Shown here: positions 42,143 to 53,479 of the stretch, piece by piece
How the letters are laid out: the number at the start of each line of letters is the position of its first letter
Position numbering within the stretch: the first letter of the stretch is position 1
Assembly: GCA_019188255.1 (NCBI GenBank)
Contig: JAETXT010000005.1
Location: forward strand, 5,766,001 to 5,830,000
Origin: Verticillium longisporum
Taxonomy: Eukaryota; Ascomycota; Sordariomycetes; Glomerellales; Plectosphaerellaceae
Length of the DNA stretch: 64,000 nt
Reading direction: 5' to 3'
Position numbers and translations under genes: made by a program
The notes under the pieces: generated by a model
Databases searched by the model: none
Seen by the model: only the letters and a program-made list of their open reading frames with translations
Told to the model about the DNA's origin: nothing

Positions 42143-44211
42143 ATGCGACGAATCGCTGCAATTCGACACTTCATGTCGCCTGTCACCTCGCCCCTTCTGC
42201 CTCGACAGCATGCCACGTCCCGTGTCCGCCGGCTCAACCAAGGGCGACAACGGCCGGTCAGATGGAGAGCGTCAGAGGCTGTATCACCTGATGATTCAAT
42301 CAGCGGCGCCAGCGCCATTCTGCACGCACTTCAGGCCGCAGGCGTCACTCATCTCTTCGTCAATCTCGGCTCGGACCACCCAGCTTTCATGACGGCGTTT
42401 GCCATGAAGGCGTATCCCAGGGTCAAAGTCGTCACCTCGCCGAATGAGATGAATGCGCTTTCGGCAGCCTCGGGCTATGCCATGATCACTGGGAAGCCAG
42501 CAGCTGTACTCGTCCACGTCGAATGCGGTACACAGGCTTTGGCGGGCGCGGTGCACAATATTAGTAAGGGCCGCTTGCCGGTGGTGATAGTTGCCGGCAC
42601 CGTGCCTATCACGATGGAAGGCGAGCTACCGGGGAGTCGTAACGAGTGAGTGCTTCCCCTTGTCTGACTCATGGAAAGTTACTGACGGTGACAGATGTGA
42701 GTGAGCACACCCGCAAGAGTGCCATGTATCGACTGACCTTAGGCAAAGATATTCACTTTATCCAGGATATCCCAGACCAGCGCTCTATCGTCCGTCAATA
42801 CATGAAGTATGGTCATGAGATCCGATCACCGCACAATGCTGTACAGATTGTGCTCCGGGCTCTTCAGATCGCGACAAGTACGCCGCAGGGGCCAACATAT
42901 CTCATCGCATCGCGAGAGACACTCGAAGCACAAACATCAATCCATAGCATCAAGCCTTCGCAAGATCCAGAGAAGAACCTCTGGGTGGAGAAAATTGGCC
43001 TCCACATTCAAGACGTCGCGCGCTTGGGCGACATTCTCATCAGGGCCAAGTCCCCCCTGATCGTGACGAGTTACGCCGGCCGGAATCCTGCTGCCTTCAG
43101 AGCGCTTCACGATTTGGCCCGGCGCCTCGCTATCCCCGTGCACGAGAATGCGCCGGTGGTCAACAATTTTCCGACGACTAGTTTCCTCCACCAAGGCCAT
43201 ACATGGAATGGCGGCGGGCAGCTCAAGGCCTTGGCTGAAGCAGACGTGGTCCTCGTCGTCGACTCAGATGTTCCATGGATACCATCCGAGTCGAGGCCGA
43301 GCGATGAGGCCCGCATCTTCCACCTCGACTGCGATCCTCTGAAAAGCAGCGCCACGCTCTGGAGTCTTCCGGCCGAGAAGCGCTGGATGTGTGACACGTC
43401 GGTGGCTTTGAAACAGCTAGATGAGTACGTCAAGATGAGTCGGGAACTCTTTACTAAAGTTACAAAGAGTAGGATCGGCGTCAGGACATCTTTGCTGGCA
43501 CAGCGCTTCGAGGCACGAACGCGGAGACTCGAAGCAGAAGAAGTGGCATCTTCAGACGGAAAGGTCACGGTGCCGTACTTTATGAGCCGCTTCCGCAAGG
43601 CGACAGAAGGTCTCAACGTATTAGCACTCAACGAGAGCACGACCAATCTTGGCAAGGTCGCTGACCACCTACGGCACGACCAACACAACTCGCTGTTGGG
43701 CAGTGGTGGCGGCTCGCTCGGGTGGTATTCTGGGGCTGCTGTTGGGGTGGCCATGGCGTTGAGAGAAGAGGCCGCTGTGGGCAATGTGGCCGATCGTCTT
43801 GTCACGGCGTTTGTGGGAGATGGAACGTTCCTATTTGGGGTACCTTCCAGTGCCTACTGGATGGCCATGCGGTATGCGACGCCGTACCTAACCGTCGTCT
43901 GGAATAACGGCGGCTGGACGAGCCCGAAGAATGCCTGCTTGAGGATTCATCCTGAGATGAAAGATTTTGTGCCACGTAGCGATGGCGAAGGACGGCATGG
44001 TGGCAGCAGGGCAACAGCTTTGGCCGAGGCGATGGGCGTCAGCATTTCGCCGTCACCTTCGTTTGGAAAGATTGCTGAGGGTGCCGGTGATGCTTGGTGG
44101 ACAGTCGTGGAGAGGGTAGACGAGGTCGATGGAGCCATCGCGGAGGGTCTTCGGGTTGTGAGGGAGCTCAAGCGATGTGCAGTGATCGAGGTGGCCATTG
44201 CCAGTGTGTGA
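42143..44211 (+). CDS. Thiamine-diphosphate-dependent enzyme (acetolactate-synthase/decarboxylase family)
   Basis: Two exons, about 42143-42648 and about 42700-44211; about 670 residues. The first 45 residues are Arg-rich with no acids, which looks like a mitochondrial targeting sequence (an internal start MSPVTSPLL at 42173 is possible). The N-terminal ThDP domain has ASAILHALQAAGVTHLFVN, the cofactor-activating Glu in SPNEMNALSAASGYA, and GELPGSRNE. The C-terminal ThDP domain has GSGGGSLGWYSGAAVG and the Mg-ThDP motif GDGTFLFG ... WNNGGW. The family includes acetolactate synthase and 2-oxoacid decarboxylases; the substrate cannot be read. The exon junction is not settled: donor gtgagt with acceptor cag puts a stop in frame, and alternatives are weaker, so either splicing is unusual or one base is off. 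Confidence 0.82.
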
Positions 44212-44805
44212 TGCTGAGACTTGGTGGGATCTCTCGGTGAAGACAGGTGTAAGGTGTCTCGGTCAGGGTCTCGGTGTAAGGTACCTGGAAGCTGTGCAGC
44301 GTAGTCCGCATCTGGTTTAGCGCACTTACAGCCGAGCCGTATTTTGCACCAGCCTCTTCTTTCTGTTGTTTTCCAGCCACAGCCTCGTCCTGTCTCGGTC
44401 GAGCTTCCTCTCATTTGGAGCCTTCCGCCTTCCCTTCGCTCGTTGTCTCCTCCAAGGCACCACAACAACATTGCTGCCCGTCCCTCACTTCTTCGCCGAC
44501 CACACAGCGCCGCCATCTCCGAGTACCATCGCAATCGCTTACTTCTAGTCGACGAAAGGCGCATAATTGGGGAATACGTCTGCACGGCGTATCATCCGCC
44601 AATTGAATCACGACAACCATCCCAAGCTACCTCCCCCGCGTCAACCTCCTCCGCCACAGTCACCAGCAACATCCCTTCTCCCTTGGCTCCCCGTACATTC
44701 CGTCGCACCCTACCTTGGCCTGGAATCTTGTCCTCTACTTTCATCACGCATTGTCACTCTGCATTTGTCTCGACCACCTTTTCGAGCAATCCTGGCCGAT
44801 CAGTC
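44212..44805. other. Intergenic, with open frame upstream of the next gene
   Basis: The frame of the next gene stays open back to 44344, adding 154 codons rich in Ser, Pro and Arg. This has 5' UTR character, and I left it out of the gene. Confidence 0.45.
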
Positions 44806-46560
44806 ATGTCCGCCGACGCGGAGGTAGCTGCTCAGCTGCCCAACGGCTTGCTCGACAATCGCTCTGCCCAGGACCAGGATCCCGTCACCCCTCCCGACAA
44901 TGACAGCGAAATTCTCGCACCGAACTCGCCTCTGCCATCGACCGAAGCGCCGCCATCACCCATCGATGAACCAAGTGCTTCATTCAAGACTGAATACAAC
45001 GATGACAGGCTCGCCTCGTCAGCCATTATCCCCTCATCTCTGACACCGCCACCGTCCTCTCAAGTGCCCTCCCACGCCCGCAATGGCGTCCTGCCGAGCG
45101 CTTACATCGCTTCCCAACGCTCTACCCTTTTCTCTCCTCCCGCCACGGGGCTCGCCGCTTTTCGACCAGCAGAAGTCGCTCTGGCCGCCGACTACGTGCC
45201 ACCCGCACCTCAGCAGGTGCTTGGGGCGACAGCCGACGAGCTGCGCGCCATGATGCAGACGTGCATTGCCGAGCAGGCGAGGCTCAAGATGGAGGCGGCC
45301 CATCACAAGCTACAATACAACCTGCTGAGTCTGCAGGCCGATGAGGATGCGAAGCGGGCCGAGGTTGAATTCGAAATGATGAGGCGGGAGGTGGAGGCTC
45401 TGAGGACGGCCGAGTACTCTCAGCATGCCCGCCGGGAACTTAGTGCTGCTACCGAGTCAGCCCAGCTCAAGTACCTGAAGATGAAGACGCTGTACGAGGA
45501 TTCCGTCGAGGAGAACCGTGCCCTGAACCGAAGATTCAGAATGGCCAAGAAGCTGGTCTCGCAGAAGGAGGAAGAGATCACGAGCCTCAGTGAGGAGAGG
45601 GACATGCTTCTCAACCGCATCCGCGAGAACAGAGAGCACTTTACCATGCTCTGCAACCCCGGCGGCATGTTCCACGGGGCCATGACGCCGACCAAGGCAT
45701 CACAGAATGTGTCGACCCCCCAGCAGGTGCGGGCGCCAACACGACAGGCGCCCAAGACGGTGCCAGACATCCGAACGGCTCCCTCTCCCGGGCAAGAGCC
45801 CATGGCTGCCCTGCTCCAAGCGCTGAGCCAGGACAACAACAGCGCTCCTTCAACGCCCGTTGCCGCAGCTCGCCCAGTTCCTCGTCTGTCGGCGAAGCAC
45901 ACGCGCAACGCCCAGTCCCTCTCGTCGCTGCCCACGACGCCCGGCTACAAGCCTCGTGGCGAACATGTGGGCCTCCTGCCGTCAGTTGACCTCGTACCGC
46001 AGACGGAGCCACCTGCACGTTACTCCAACAGGCAATTCGCACCGCCGTCGCCGACACCACGACGCGAGCGTTTTCACAAGAGCAGTGAGAGTACCATTTC
46101 GGCCGTCGACGACAATGAAGAACTTGCCAGGCAGGCCCTCGAATCCGTTGCAAAGTCAGCTTCTTTTCTCTCGCAGGCGTCTCGTGGATCTCAACGCGGC
46201 GCTCGACGGCCGCTGCCGAACAATGGCGAGCACGACGACGATGATGAGGCATTTGAGAGCCAGGCGAGCCAGGCGGCGTCGGAGATGTTGCGCAGGGATC
46301 CACGCTCAAGCTTTGAGATCGCGAGCGAGGCCCGGAGCGGGACGCCAGCGGCAGCGGAGAAGAGCGCGAGGCTGCAGGCGAAGCTCCTGCCGGGCATGGT
46401 GGGGGGCAACGGAGGCGAGAAAAGGAAGTTCAGCGGCGGCATCCCACCACCCGAGGATCTAAGGCAGACACAGGCAAGCCCGCCGAAGAAGCTGCGTGTC
46501 AGCACGCAGGTTGGTGACGGCTCGAGTGTGGGTCTGGGGATACAGTATGGGCAGCATTAG
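44806..46560 (+). CDS. Hypothetical nuclear-type coiled-coil protein
   Basis: A 584-residue single-exon protein from MSADAEVAAQLPNGLL. The N-terminal 140 residues are disordered and rich in Pro, Ser and Asp. A long coiled coil spans about 143-285, with heptad-like charged sequence (KLVSQKEEEITSLSEERD). A conserved-looking short motif follows it (HFTMLCNPGGMFHGAMTP). The C-terminal half is low complexity, with Ser/Pro sites, an acidic run (EHDDDDEAFES) and, near the end, PPKKLRV, a likely nuclear localisation signal. I do not recognise an enzyme or a named family. A structural or adaptor role in the nucleus is a guess from these features. Confidence 0.75.
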   Translation: MSADAEVAAQLPNGLLDNRSAQDQDPVTPPDNDSEILAPNSPLPSTEAPPSPIDEPSASFKTEYNDDRLASSAIIPSSLTPPPSSQVPSHARNGVLPSAYIASQRSTLFSPPATGLAAFRPAEVALAADYVPPAPQQVLGATADELRAMMQTCIAEQARLKMEAAHHKLQYNLLSLQADEDAKRAEVEFEMMRREVEALRTAEYSQHARRELSAATESAQLKYLKMKTLYEDSVEENRALNRRFRMAKKLVSQKEEEITSLSEERDMLLNRIRENREHFTMLCNPGGMFHGAMTPTKASQNVSTPQQVRAPTRQAPKTVPDIRTAPSPGQEPMAALLQALSQDNNSAPSTPVAAARPVPRLSAKHTRNAQSLSSLPTTPGYKPRGEHVGLLPSVDLVPQTEPPARYSNRQFAPPSPTPRRERFHKSSESTISAVDDNEELARQALESVAKSASFLSQASRGSQRGARRPLPNNGEHDDDDEAFESQASQAASEMLRRDPRSSFEIASEARSGTPAAAEKSARLQAKLLPGMVGGNGGEKRKFSGGIPPPEDLRQTQASPPKKLRVSTQVGDGSSVGLGIQYGQH

Positions 46561-47608
46561 CACGACATGTGCGACTATTTGCATTTTTACAAGTTTATCT
46601 TCGGGTATCCTTTGATGACTGATACGACATTTGGGAAAAGGAGTTTGGATGGGTTTATGGTCACGACGGGAGAGTGACACGTTTTGGTGATAAATTGATT
46701 GATAGCTTGGACTGCCAGCTCTTATCGACCTAGCTAGAGCAACTCCAGGTATGGAGTAGAACAGACGATGGCAGCCATGTCTGCTGGGAAGAGGAATACA
46801 CTCAATGATGACAGCCTCAGCTTTGTTGCGCACAACTGCCGTCCGTGTGATAGTGTCATTCAGCAGCACAGCATTCTTCAGGCCACGAACGGGCGTCGAT
46901 CTTGACAGGCGATCAGCATCAGCCACGAGTCGCATACTCTCAGATAGCTTCCAAGCTAGAGCGCCCCTTTGTTACCAAGGACGATGAAGATCGAGCAAAC
47001 ATGAATGTCACGTGTAATGGCATACCAGCGTCGTCCCAAAAGCAGGGCCACTTTGCCTTGGACCGCCCACCAAAGGCGTCACGACTAGACTGACTCGCGG
47101 CCCTTATTGTGCTCGTGCTAATGCTGATGCTGGTCGCTGGCCGGCACTTCCCTCCTCCCCGCCCTAACAAACTCCGTGATCGATCCCCCCCGCCTTGCCA
47201 CTCGCATCTCTCCACCACTAGTCGCCGCCGGTCTCCCCAAGGTCCGAGCCAATACTCGCTGTTCCCCCCTTCGAGCCAATGCTGTCCCCCAATGCCCCTT
47301 GGGAGCTTTGACTGGGAGCATATCCTTAAGGCTGCACGTTTCCTTGCGCGCGTATGCGATTCCCGGGCCCCCGTTGCTGTAAGGAACCATTTATGCGGTC
47401 TCAACTCGGCGTGGCAGTGCAGCGCAGTTTGTCTACTGAGCATTCTTCTCGAAGCCGGCTTCCATTATCGACTGACTGGCATTAGCCTAAACTTGGCGCT
47501 CGTCTCCCATTCGCGCCCTCGTACCGTTTTCCACCACCCTGACTTGTTCGCGAGTAAGAGGGTGGTCGTTGGTACGCGAAGCCCAGCTCGACGCATGACA
47601 CGCTCGTC
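46561..47608. other. Intergenic
   Basis: No gene recognised between the coiled-coil gene and the Zn2Cys6 regulator. The pyrimidine-rich stretch near 47140-47290 looks like a fungal promoter CT box. Confidence 0.45.
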
Positions 47609-50398
47609 ATGAGCGAGAGTGTGTCGGCTGCCAAACGGCGGCAGCGCCGGATCCCGGACGAGTTTCGTAAGAGAAACGCGCAGAGCTGCGACCTCTGCAG
47701 AAAGGTGAGTTCCTATTAAGAGTCATGGTGCCCGCGGACATCATGGTTCACCGTGGTATCGATGCTGGCAGGGACTGACGATCTGCAGCGAAGATGCCGC
47801 TGCGTGCCTGCGCCGGATGGCCAGGGATGTGTCGCTTGTCATGAGCACAATGTGCCGTGCGCTTATACGACGCCGCGGAAGACGCGGTTCTACGGGAGTG
47901 TTGACGATTTGAGCGATCGGTACATATACCATTTTACTTTGTTTTCCTTTCTTTCTTAGCCGGCATACCCTCGGGTTGACTGACGGAATAGATATCGCTG
48001 TCTGGATGCCATTGTCAAAGGAGCGTTTCCCAACGACTTGACCGCGACGGCGGAGGATCTCGTTGAGCTTGGCCGGCGCATGGGGTATTCCATGCCGGAC
48101 TTCTCCCAGCCGCGGAGAAAGGGCGTCAAGATTGAGGATCTCGTGCGCGCTCCGGATCCTGTGGCTTCTTCCCGGCACAACTCGGTTGCTGAATCAAGGA
48201 TCTCCGGCTCGGAACTGGGTACCGGGTCTGCGGCGCCAAGTGAGGTCGGCACCGACGATGCTACCTCTGCTGCTGCTGCTGGGGCTGAGGACGCTCAGTT
48301 GTCGCTGATCAGAGACACCTCTGGCAATGAGCACTACATCGGTCCCTCGGGCACTCTCAACTTTCTGAGCCAGCTGAGGCGACTGATGGTCAGCAGCGAG
48401 GGAACGCCTGAGGCCCAGCCCGAGGTTGTCACCAAGTTCACGCAGGACGATACGACGCAGGCGCTCGAGGCTGATGATTCGCCTGAGGCGCCCGGGGCCC
48501 TAGACCCGGCGACACAGACGGATGGAGCCCTTGAAGGGCCGTCCCCGGCTTCCGTCACGTCGGTCACGTCTATCGCCAAGGACTTTACGCGCATGCCGAC
48601 TGTTGACCTTGATGAGATGCTTCGCGGCCTGCCGGCCGACGAGACTCTCGAGCTCCTCGTTCAGTCGTACTTTAAGAACGTCCATGACGACTACCCTCTG
48701 TTCCACCGAGCAACCTTTGAAGACGAGTACGAACTCTACATTGTCCAGGCCAGACGCCGGCTGCAGTTTCTGCCCCAGAGCCAAGCCCAACCCCAGAATC
48801 GGAGCAATGCCGTTCCCGACTGGGGCTGGATGGGCTGCCTGCACATGATCATCGTCTTCGGCTCCATCGCCCGCCCCGACATCCCCGGCGTCGACCACTC
48901 GCACCTGCGGCGGCGCTCGGTGGCGGCAGCGCGGACGCTTCTGCCGCAGTTCATCTCCAAGTGCACCCTCTCCAACGTGCGCGTCCTCATGCTCTTGTCG
49001 CTCTTCCTCCACAACAATAATGAGCGCAACGCGGCCTGGAACCTCGTGGGGACGGCGACGCGCATCGCCTTTGCCCTCGGTCTGCACCGCAGCGATATGA
49101 GCTCTTCGCTGCGCCCGCTCGACCGCGAGGTCCGCAAATGGGTCTTCTGCACGCTCTACTCTTTTGAGCAGTTCCTCGCCTCGAGCCTGGGCCGGCCCAG
49201 CGGCCTGCAGGAGATGGACGTCGAGATCGTGCCGCCGAGGGAGGGCTTCCTCGATGCTGGAACAGGCACCGATGCCAAGCTTGTCTTTCTGTCACTGAGG
49301 CTGCAGGCCATTCTCGCGCGCACACGCTTCGCCTATGCGCGGCAGCAGCGCCGCCCCGACGCCGAAGGCCAGGACGTCGTGCCGAGGCCGAGCGTCGACG
49401 ACATCATGCGGTCTCTCGCCGCCTGGAAGCGGGATGTCGCCGAGAACCCAAACTTCCACATGCCCGACATCCAGACGCGGGTGTCTCTGCGCGGCAGCGG
49501 CAGCAGCGCCTCCCTCCACGACGAAGACGGGGATGCCATTGAGTTTGACGAGCTCAAGGTCATGCTGTCGTGGAAAACGACGGCGCAGCTGCGCGCCGTG
49601 CTCATGCTGCACATTCAGTACCACTACATTGCCATTGTCGCGACGCGGCCCATCCTGCTCCGCGAGATTGCCGCCGCGCGCAAGGCGCTGCGCGACGAGG
49701 GACATGGCGCGCCGCCCGCCATGTCGACCGTCGCCGATGCCTGTGTGCGCCACGCCGTGCAGCTGACGTACATGGTGCTCTTCCTCGACGGCTTCGAGCT
49801 CGTCAACGGGCTTTCTGGCCTGGACGTCTTCTACGCCTACTGCGCTGCCATGGTCCTCATACTGCGGCTGCTGCGCAAGCCGCCTACCGCCGAGGGCGCC
49901 GAGGCCTCGGATCAGCATGAGGAGCAGGTCCAGGCTGTCATTCGGGCGCTGGTTCTCAAGTCGCAGAGTGTCCTCAACAGGACGAACAAGAGCGGTTCGA
50001 TGAAGCGGTTCGCCTCGGTCGTCGATGCGTTTGCCGAGTGTACAAGCCAGACGCGGGGGACGCAGGAAGACGGGGTGAGGGCGCTGCCGGGGAGTGCCTG
50101 GTCGCGGGGGTTCTCTGGCGGTGGTGTTTCTGCGCCGCCCCGACAGCCTGCGGCTCTTGATGCCGGCCAGTTTCCGTATGGTATGATGAGTACTGGGGTT
50201 ATGGGTGTGCCGCCCGGACAGGCCTTTTCGATGGCTGAGCCGATGGGATTTGGACAGGTGACGACATATGGGGCGCCTAACGTGCAGCTTGATGACGGAG
50301 GGTTCTATTTCCATCCGTTTAACGGCAGCGAAACAACGGCGCCTCCAGAATGGGGAGATATGGAGATGGTCATGGCCGGGTACGGCATGCCGCGATAA
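47609..50398 (+). CDS. Zn2Cys6 transcription factor with Fungal_trans domain
   Basis: Three exons, 47609-47704, 47789-47919 and 47992-50398, with exact GT-AG junctions and phases; 877 residues. The zinc cluster spans the first intron: CDLCRK from exon 1, then RRCRC, CVAC and the sixth Cys (HEHNVPC) from exon 2. The spacing is C-x2-C-x6-C-x8-C-x2-C-x6-C, and KRRQRRIP before it is a likely nuclear signal. The Fungal_trans (PF04082-type) region covers about 280-560: SYFKNVHDDYPLFHRATFED, GWMGCLHMIIVFGSIARP, NNNERNAAWNLVGTATRIAF and EVRKWVFCTLYSFEQFLAS. The C-terminus is Gly/Met/Pro-rich (activation-type). The layout resembles XlnR/AmdR-like regulators of catabolic genes, but no target is evident. 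The MFS gene convergent to it may be unrelated. Confidence 0.92.
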
Positions 50399-50573
50399 TA
50401 GTTCGTGCCTGTATCTGGGGGATCCCGTATACTTCGGAGCGTGGCGTATACCCTCTGGGATGTTGGTCCATGTACGCTTCGATACTAGGTCCAGACAGGG
50501 ACCGGTCAAGCGAGGAAAACAGCACTCGCATTTGATGTATCAAAAAAGCGCTTTGAATTCGCGAGCTGCGTTG

Positions 50574-52272
50574 TTACAATGTGTATCTGAAATCGGGATG
50601 CTTCTCTCCCAACCTCCTCACCTCGTTCTCCGGCAGATTCCGCCGATACTCTCTCTCGCCCCTCTCTCGTGCTCGATTCTCCCTCTTGCAACACACCCAC
50701 ATGATGACCGCCATGGCGATGCCCACGACTTGAAATCCAATGCACGTGCTGATGCCCGCCACGTACTGCGGCTCGTCCTTGGCGGGAAACACGACGGCCG
50801 AGATGATGCCGCCGAGCTGACCACAGCTAATGGCGAACGCCGTCGCCGTGCCGCGCTTCACGTTACCGACGACCTGGTTGACACTAAGAAGAAAAAGAAG
50901 GGGGAAAAGTCAGTCTTTCATCCAAGCAGGGTCGAATATCTGCCGCAACATGACAGGGCATGGGACGAGCAACTCACGTCCAAGCAATGACAAGCGGCTG
51001 GCACACGTAAATGCCCACGGCCGCAAGATACAACCCCGCATACCGCACCCCTCCATCCGTCGGCACCACGACGAGGAGCAGCCCGACGATGCTCGTCGCG
51101 AATCCGCCGAGACAGTACACGCCCCGGCGCTTCGTGCGGTCCGAAACGACGCCGACAAGGACGGACACGATGCCCGACGCGATCCGCACGGGCGTCGACA
51201 GCAGATTTGACTTGAGCGCGCCCCAGCCGAAGGTGCGCAGAATCGTCGGCGTGAAGACGGAGATGCTGTAGGCCGTGACGCAGACGGCGAGATAGAGGAC
51301 GCCGCCCGACAGGACCTTCCAGTCGCGCAGCGCGCGCAGCACGCGGCGCGGCGTCATGGGCTCGTGGCCGACGCCGCGGGCGTCGTCTTGGAGCCGCGCC
51401 AGCCAGAGGGCGCGCTCGTCGTCCGCGAGAAAGGGCTCGCGGTGCGGAAAGTCGGGCACGTAGCGGAGGGCCAGGAGGGCGGCGGCGCAGGTGAAGGCGC
51501 CCTCGAGCCAGAAGATCCAGCGCCAGCCCGAGGCGGCGCGGACGCCGTCGAGAGCGCCGAGGCCGGCGCCGAGGAGGCCCGAGAGGGAGCCGGCTATGTC
51601 GTTGGCGAGCAGGAAGAGGGCGGTGCGGGTGAGGAGCGCGTGGCGGGGGTACCAGGTGGCCAGGAGGAAGAGGCAGCCGGGGAACATGCCTGCCTCGAAG
51701 ACGCCGAGGAGGACGCGGGCCGCGAGGAGGTGGGCGAACCGCGTCGAGAAGCCGGCGAGCGTGATTGTCACTATGGGGGGCTCTTCGTTAGTCTGGCCGT
51801 TGTCAGGGAAAGGCAGGGGACCCGGGGGGGCTTCGACGGACGTACGGCCCCAGAGGAAGACAAGCGAGGCGATGTAGTAGCGCGGCTTCAGGCGGTTGAG
51901 GAGCATGTTGGACGGGATCTCGAGGAGCATGTAGGGGATGTAGAAGACGAGCACGGCGAGGTTGTAGTCGTAGCCCGCCATGCCGAGGTCGGCCTCGAGG
52001 TGCCACAGCCTGGCATTGCCAATGTTGACGCGGTCGAGGAACGTCATGGTGTAGAGAAAGATGAAGAGCGGAATGATGCGCAGGTCGATTTTGCGCGTCA
52101 GCTTGCGCAGTGCAACGGCGTCCACGTCGCTGGATTGGTAACCTGTTTCCGATGCCGACCTCACAGGCGCTGCGGTCGTCGGCGAGGGGCTCCGTGATTT
52201 GAACATGTCAAGTCGTGCGTTGTACGATTCCGATGTCCGACATTTCAGTCTTTTGGTTTCATTCTTGGGCAA
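50574..52272 (-). CDS. MFS transporter, allantoate-permease (Dal5/TNA1-like) family
   Basis: Three exons on the minus strand: 52272-51846, 51770-50978 and 50883-50574. Introns of 75 and 94 bp keep frame (VFLWG|LTITLAG and IAWT|VNQVVG). About 509 residues; MFKSRSPSPTTAAP at 52206 is an alternative start. About twelve helices are visible, with family hallmarks RKIDLRIIPLFIFLYTMTFLDR at the start of helix 1, GVFEAGMFPGCLFLLATWYPR, and NVKRGTATAFAISCGQLGGI in helix 10-11. The family carries anions such as allantoate, nicotinate or pantothenate across the plasma membrane by proton symport; this substrate is unknown. The basic, Arg/Glu-rich tail ends RRLGEKHPDFRYTL, as usual for the family. Its 3' end is 176 bp from the Zn2Cys6 regulator, tail to tail. 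Confidence 0.9.
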
Positions 52273-53383
52273 TCTTCTCGACGTTCATGTTCGCCTTTTG
52301 AAGTCGCCTCCTATCTTGCAGGCCCTGGATCGTCTCCACCAGCACAGATATTGAGTTTGACCCGGTCGACTTGACGTGGTGATCTTGGTCGTCAGAAGCA
52401 CACTAGCGCTCCCAGCAGCTTGATCCGGGGCATCGGATTCCGGGGTTCTGCGCCCGCTTCTCTTGTGGTTTTGCTACCATGGCGCACGGAACATGCCTGA
52501 TCGGCCTTGCGCAGCCATGGAGACGACATGTCGCCAAACGACGCCATATGTCTAGCATGTGCTGATCTTCAGCTTGCACGTGCTGGTCACTCGTACGTCG
52601 ATGGGGCACCTCCGGCTGCCGTGCGCCGCAGAGTCATGGAAGGCTGCTAGATCGGAGGGGCCATGGGGACTTGTTCGCAAGCCTTGTTCGTTCCATCCAG
52701 GGACCAGCGACTGATGTGACGTGTAGCGGGCGCCAGTGCTGGCAATCATCAGCGTAGACTAGTCTTTGAGCTCACAGATGGCTGACAGACATATGGGCGG
52801 CGGCAATCATGCTGAGCATTGCCGATGTTTATCTACACGCTATGTGAGGCATCAAAGATCACTAGGCAACAGGCGGTACAGTATATGGAGTGTATTGGGT
52901 CTACCTAATAACCGTTTACGCATGGGCCTCTTCGAGACCTGTAGACGTTCTGCCACAGTCACGACATGCCATTGGCGCCATGTGTTGGATTGGTCCCGTT
53001 CATCCCCGTTCCACCCAAGCCAGAAAACGCCAGTCGTAGCAGAGAGGGTATCGCAAAAGTTGTACACGCGCTGAGAACGCCGAAAGGTGGTCATGTCATG
53101 CAACGAAGCACCGCCCATGAGGCCATGCCGAGCCGCACTTTGGGGGGATTCGGTGAGCTGAGTGCCTTGAGTCGAATCGAGTGGTGCCACAGCCTCATGA
53201 GATGTCTCGGAAATAACCGGGTTTGGTTGGTTTCGTGGCTGAGTCATCCACGGCTGGCATCGGGCTATTTCCTGTCGTCTCTGCTGGTTGCACCGAACTT
53301 TTTTTTCGTGCATCGTGAGGCTCAAAATGGGAGCTGACGAAAAAGCAGTGCTTGCATGCTCGTCTGTTTGTGTGACGCTCACT
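52273..53383. other. Intergenic
   Basis: Promoter side of the MFS gene, then no recognised gene. Confidence 0.45.
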
Positions 53384-53479
53384 CTAGAGGCATGTGGTGC
53401 ACTCGTGGTGGCCGCACGAAGGGCACGAGTTGCTGATGACGATCATGCTTCCGCACTTGCAGCAAGAAGGGCAGCCCAT
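53384..53479 (-). CDS. Possible 31-residue Cys-rich (zinc-ribbon-like) micropeptide
   Basis: A tiny frame starting MGCPSCCKCGS and ending CPSCGHHECTTCL. Nine of 31 residues are Cys, spaced as CPSCCKC ... CPSCGHHECTTC, with two His, which would suit one or two zinc sites of a zinc-ribbon or rubredoxin type. The frame stays open upstream for 56 more codons (to 53647) of low-complexity Gln/Thr-rich sequence that looks like 5' UTR. A CCAAT-like AT-rich leader precedes it. Whether it is translated is unknown; it may also be an exon of a larger gene. Confidence 0.4.
   Translation of the reverse strand: MGCPSCCKCGSMIVISNSCPSCGHHECTTCL

Noticed and set aside
44344..44805. Upstream extension of the coiled-coil gene
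   Set aside because: Open but of UTR-like composition; MSADAEV at 44806 is a better start.
49292..50509. Long antisense frame opposite the Zn2Cys6 regulator
   Set aside because: A shadow of a GC-rich third-position gene; the translation is Arg/His-rich with no domain.
51364..52197. Plus-strand frame opposite the allantoate-permease-type carrier
   Set aside because: Glu/Gly/Arg-rich shadow of membrane helices read backwards; the minus-strand gene with two introns explains the region.
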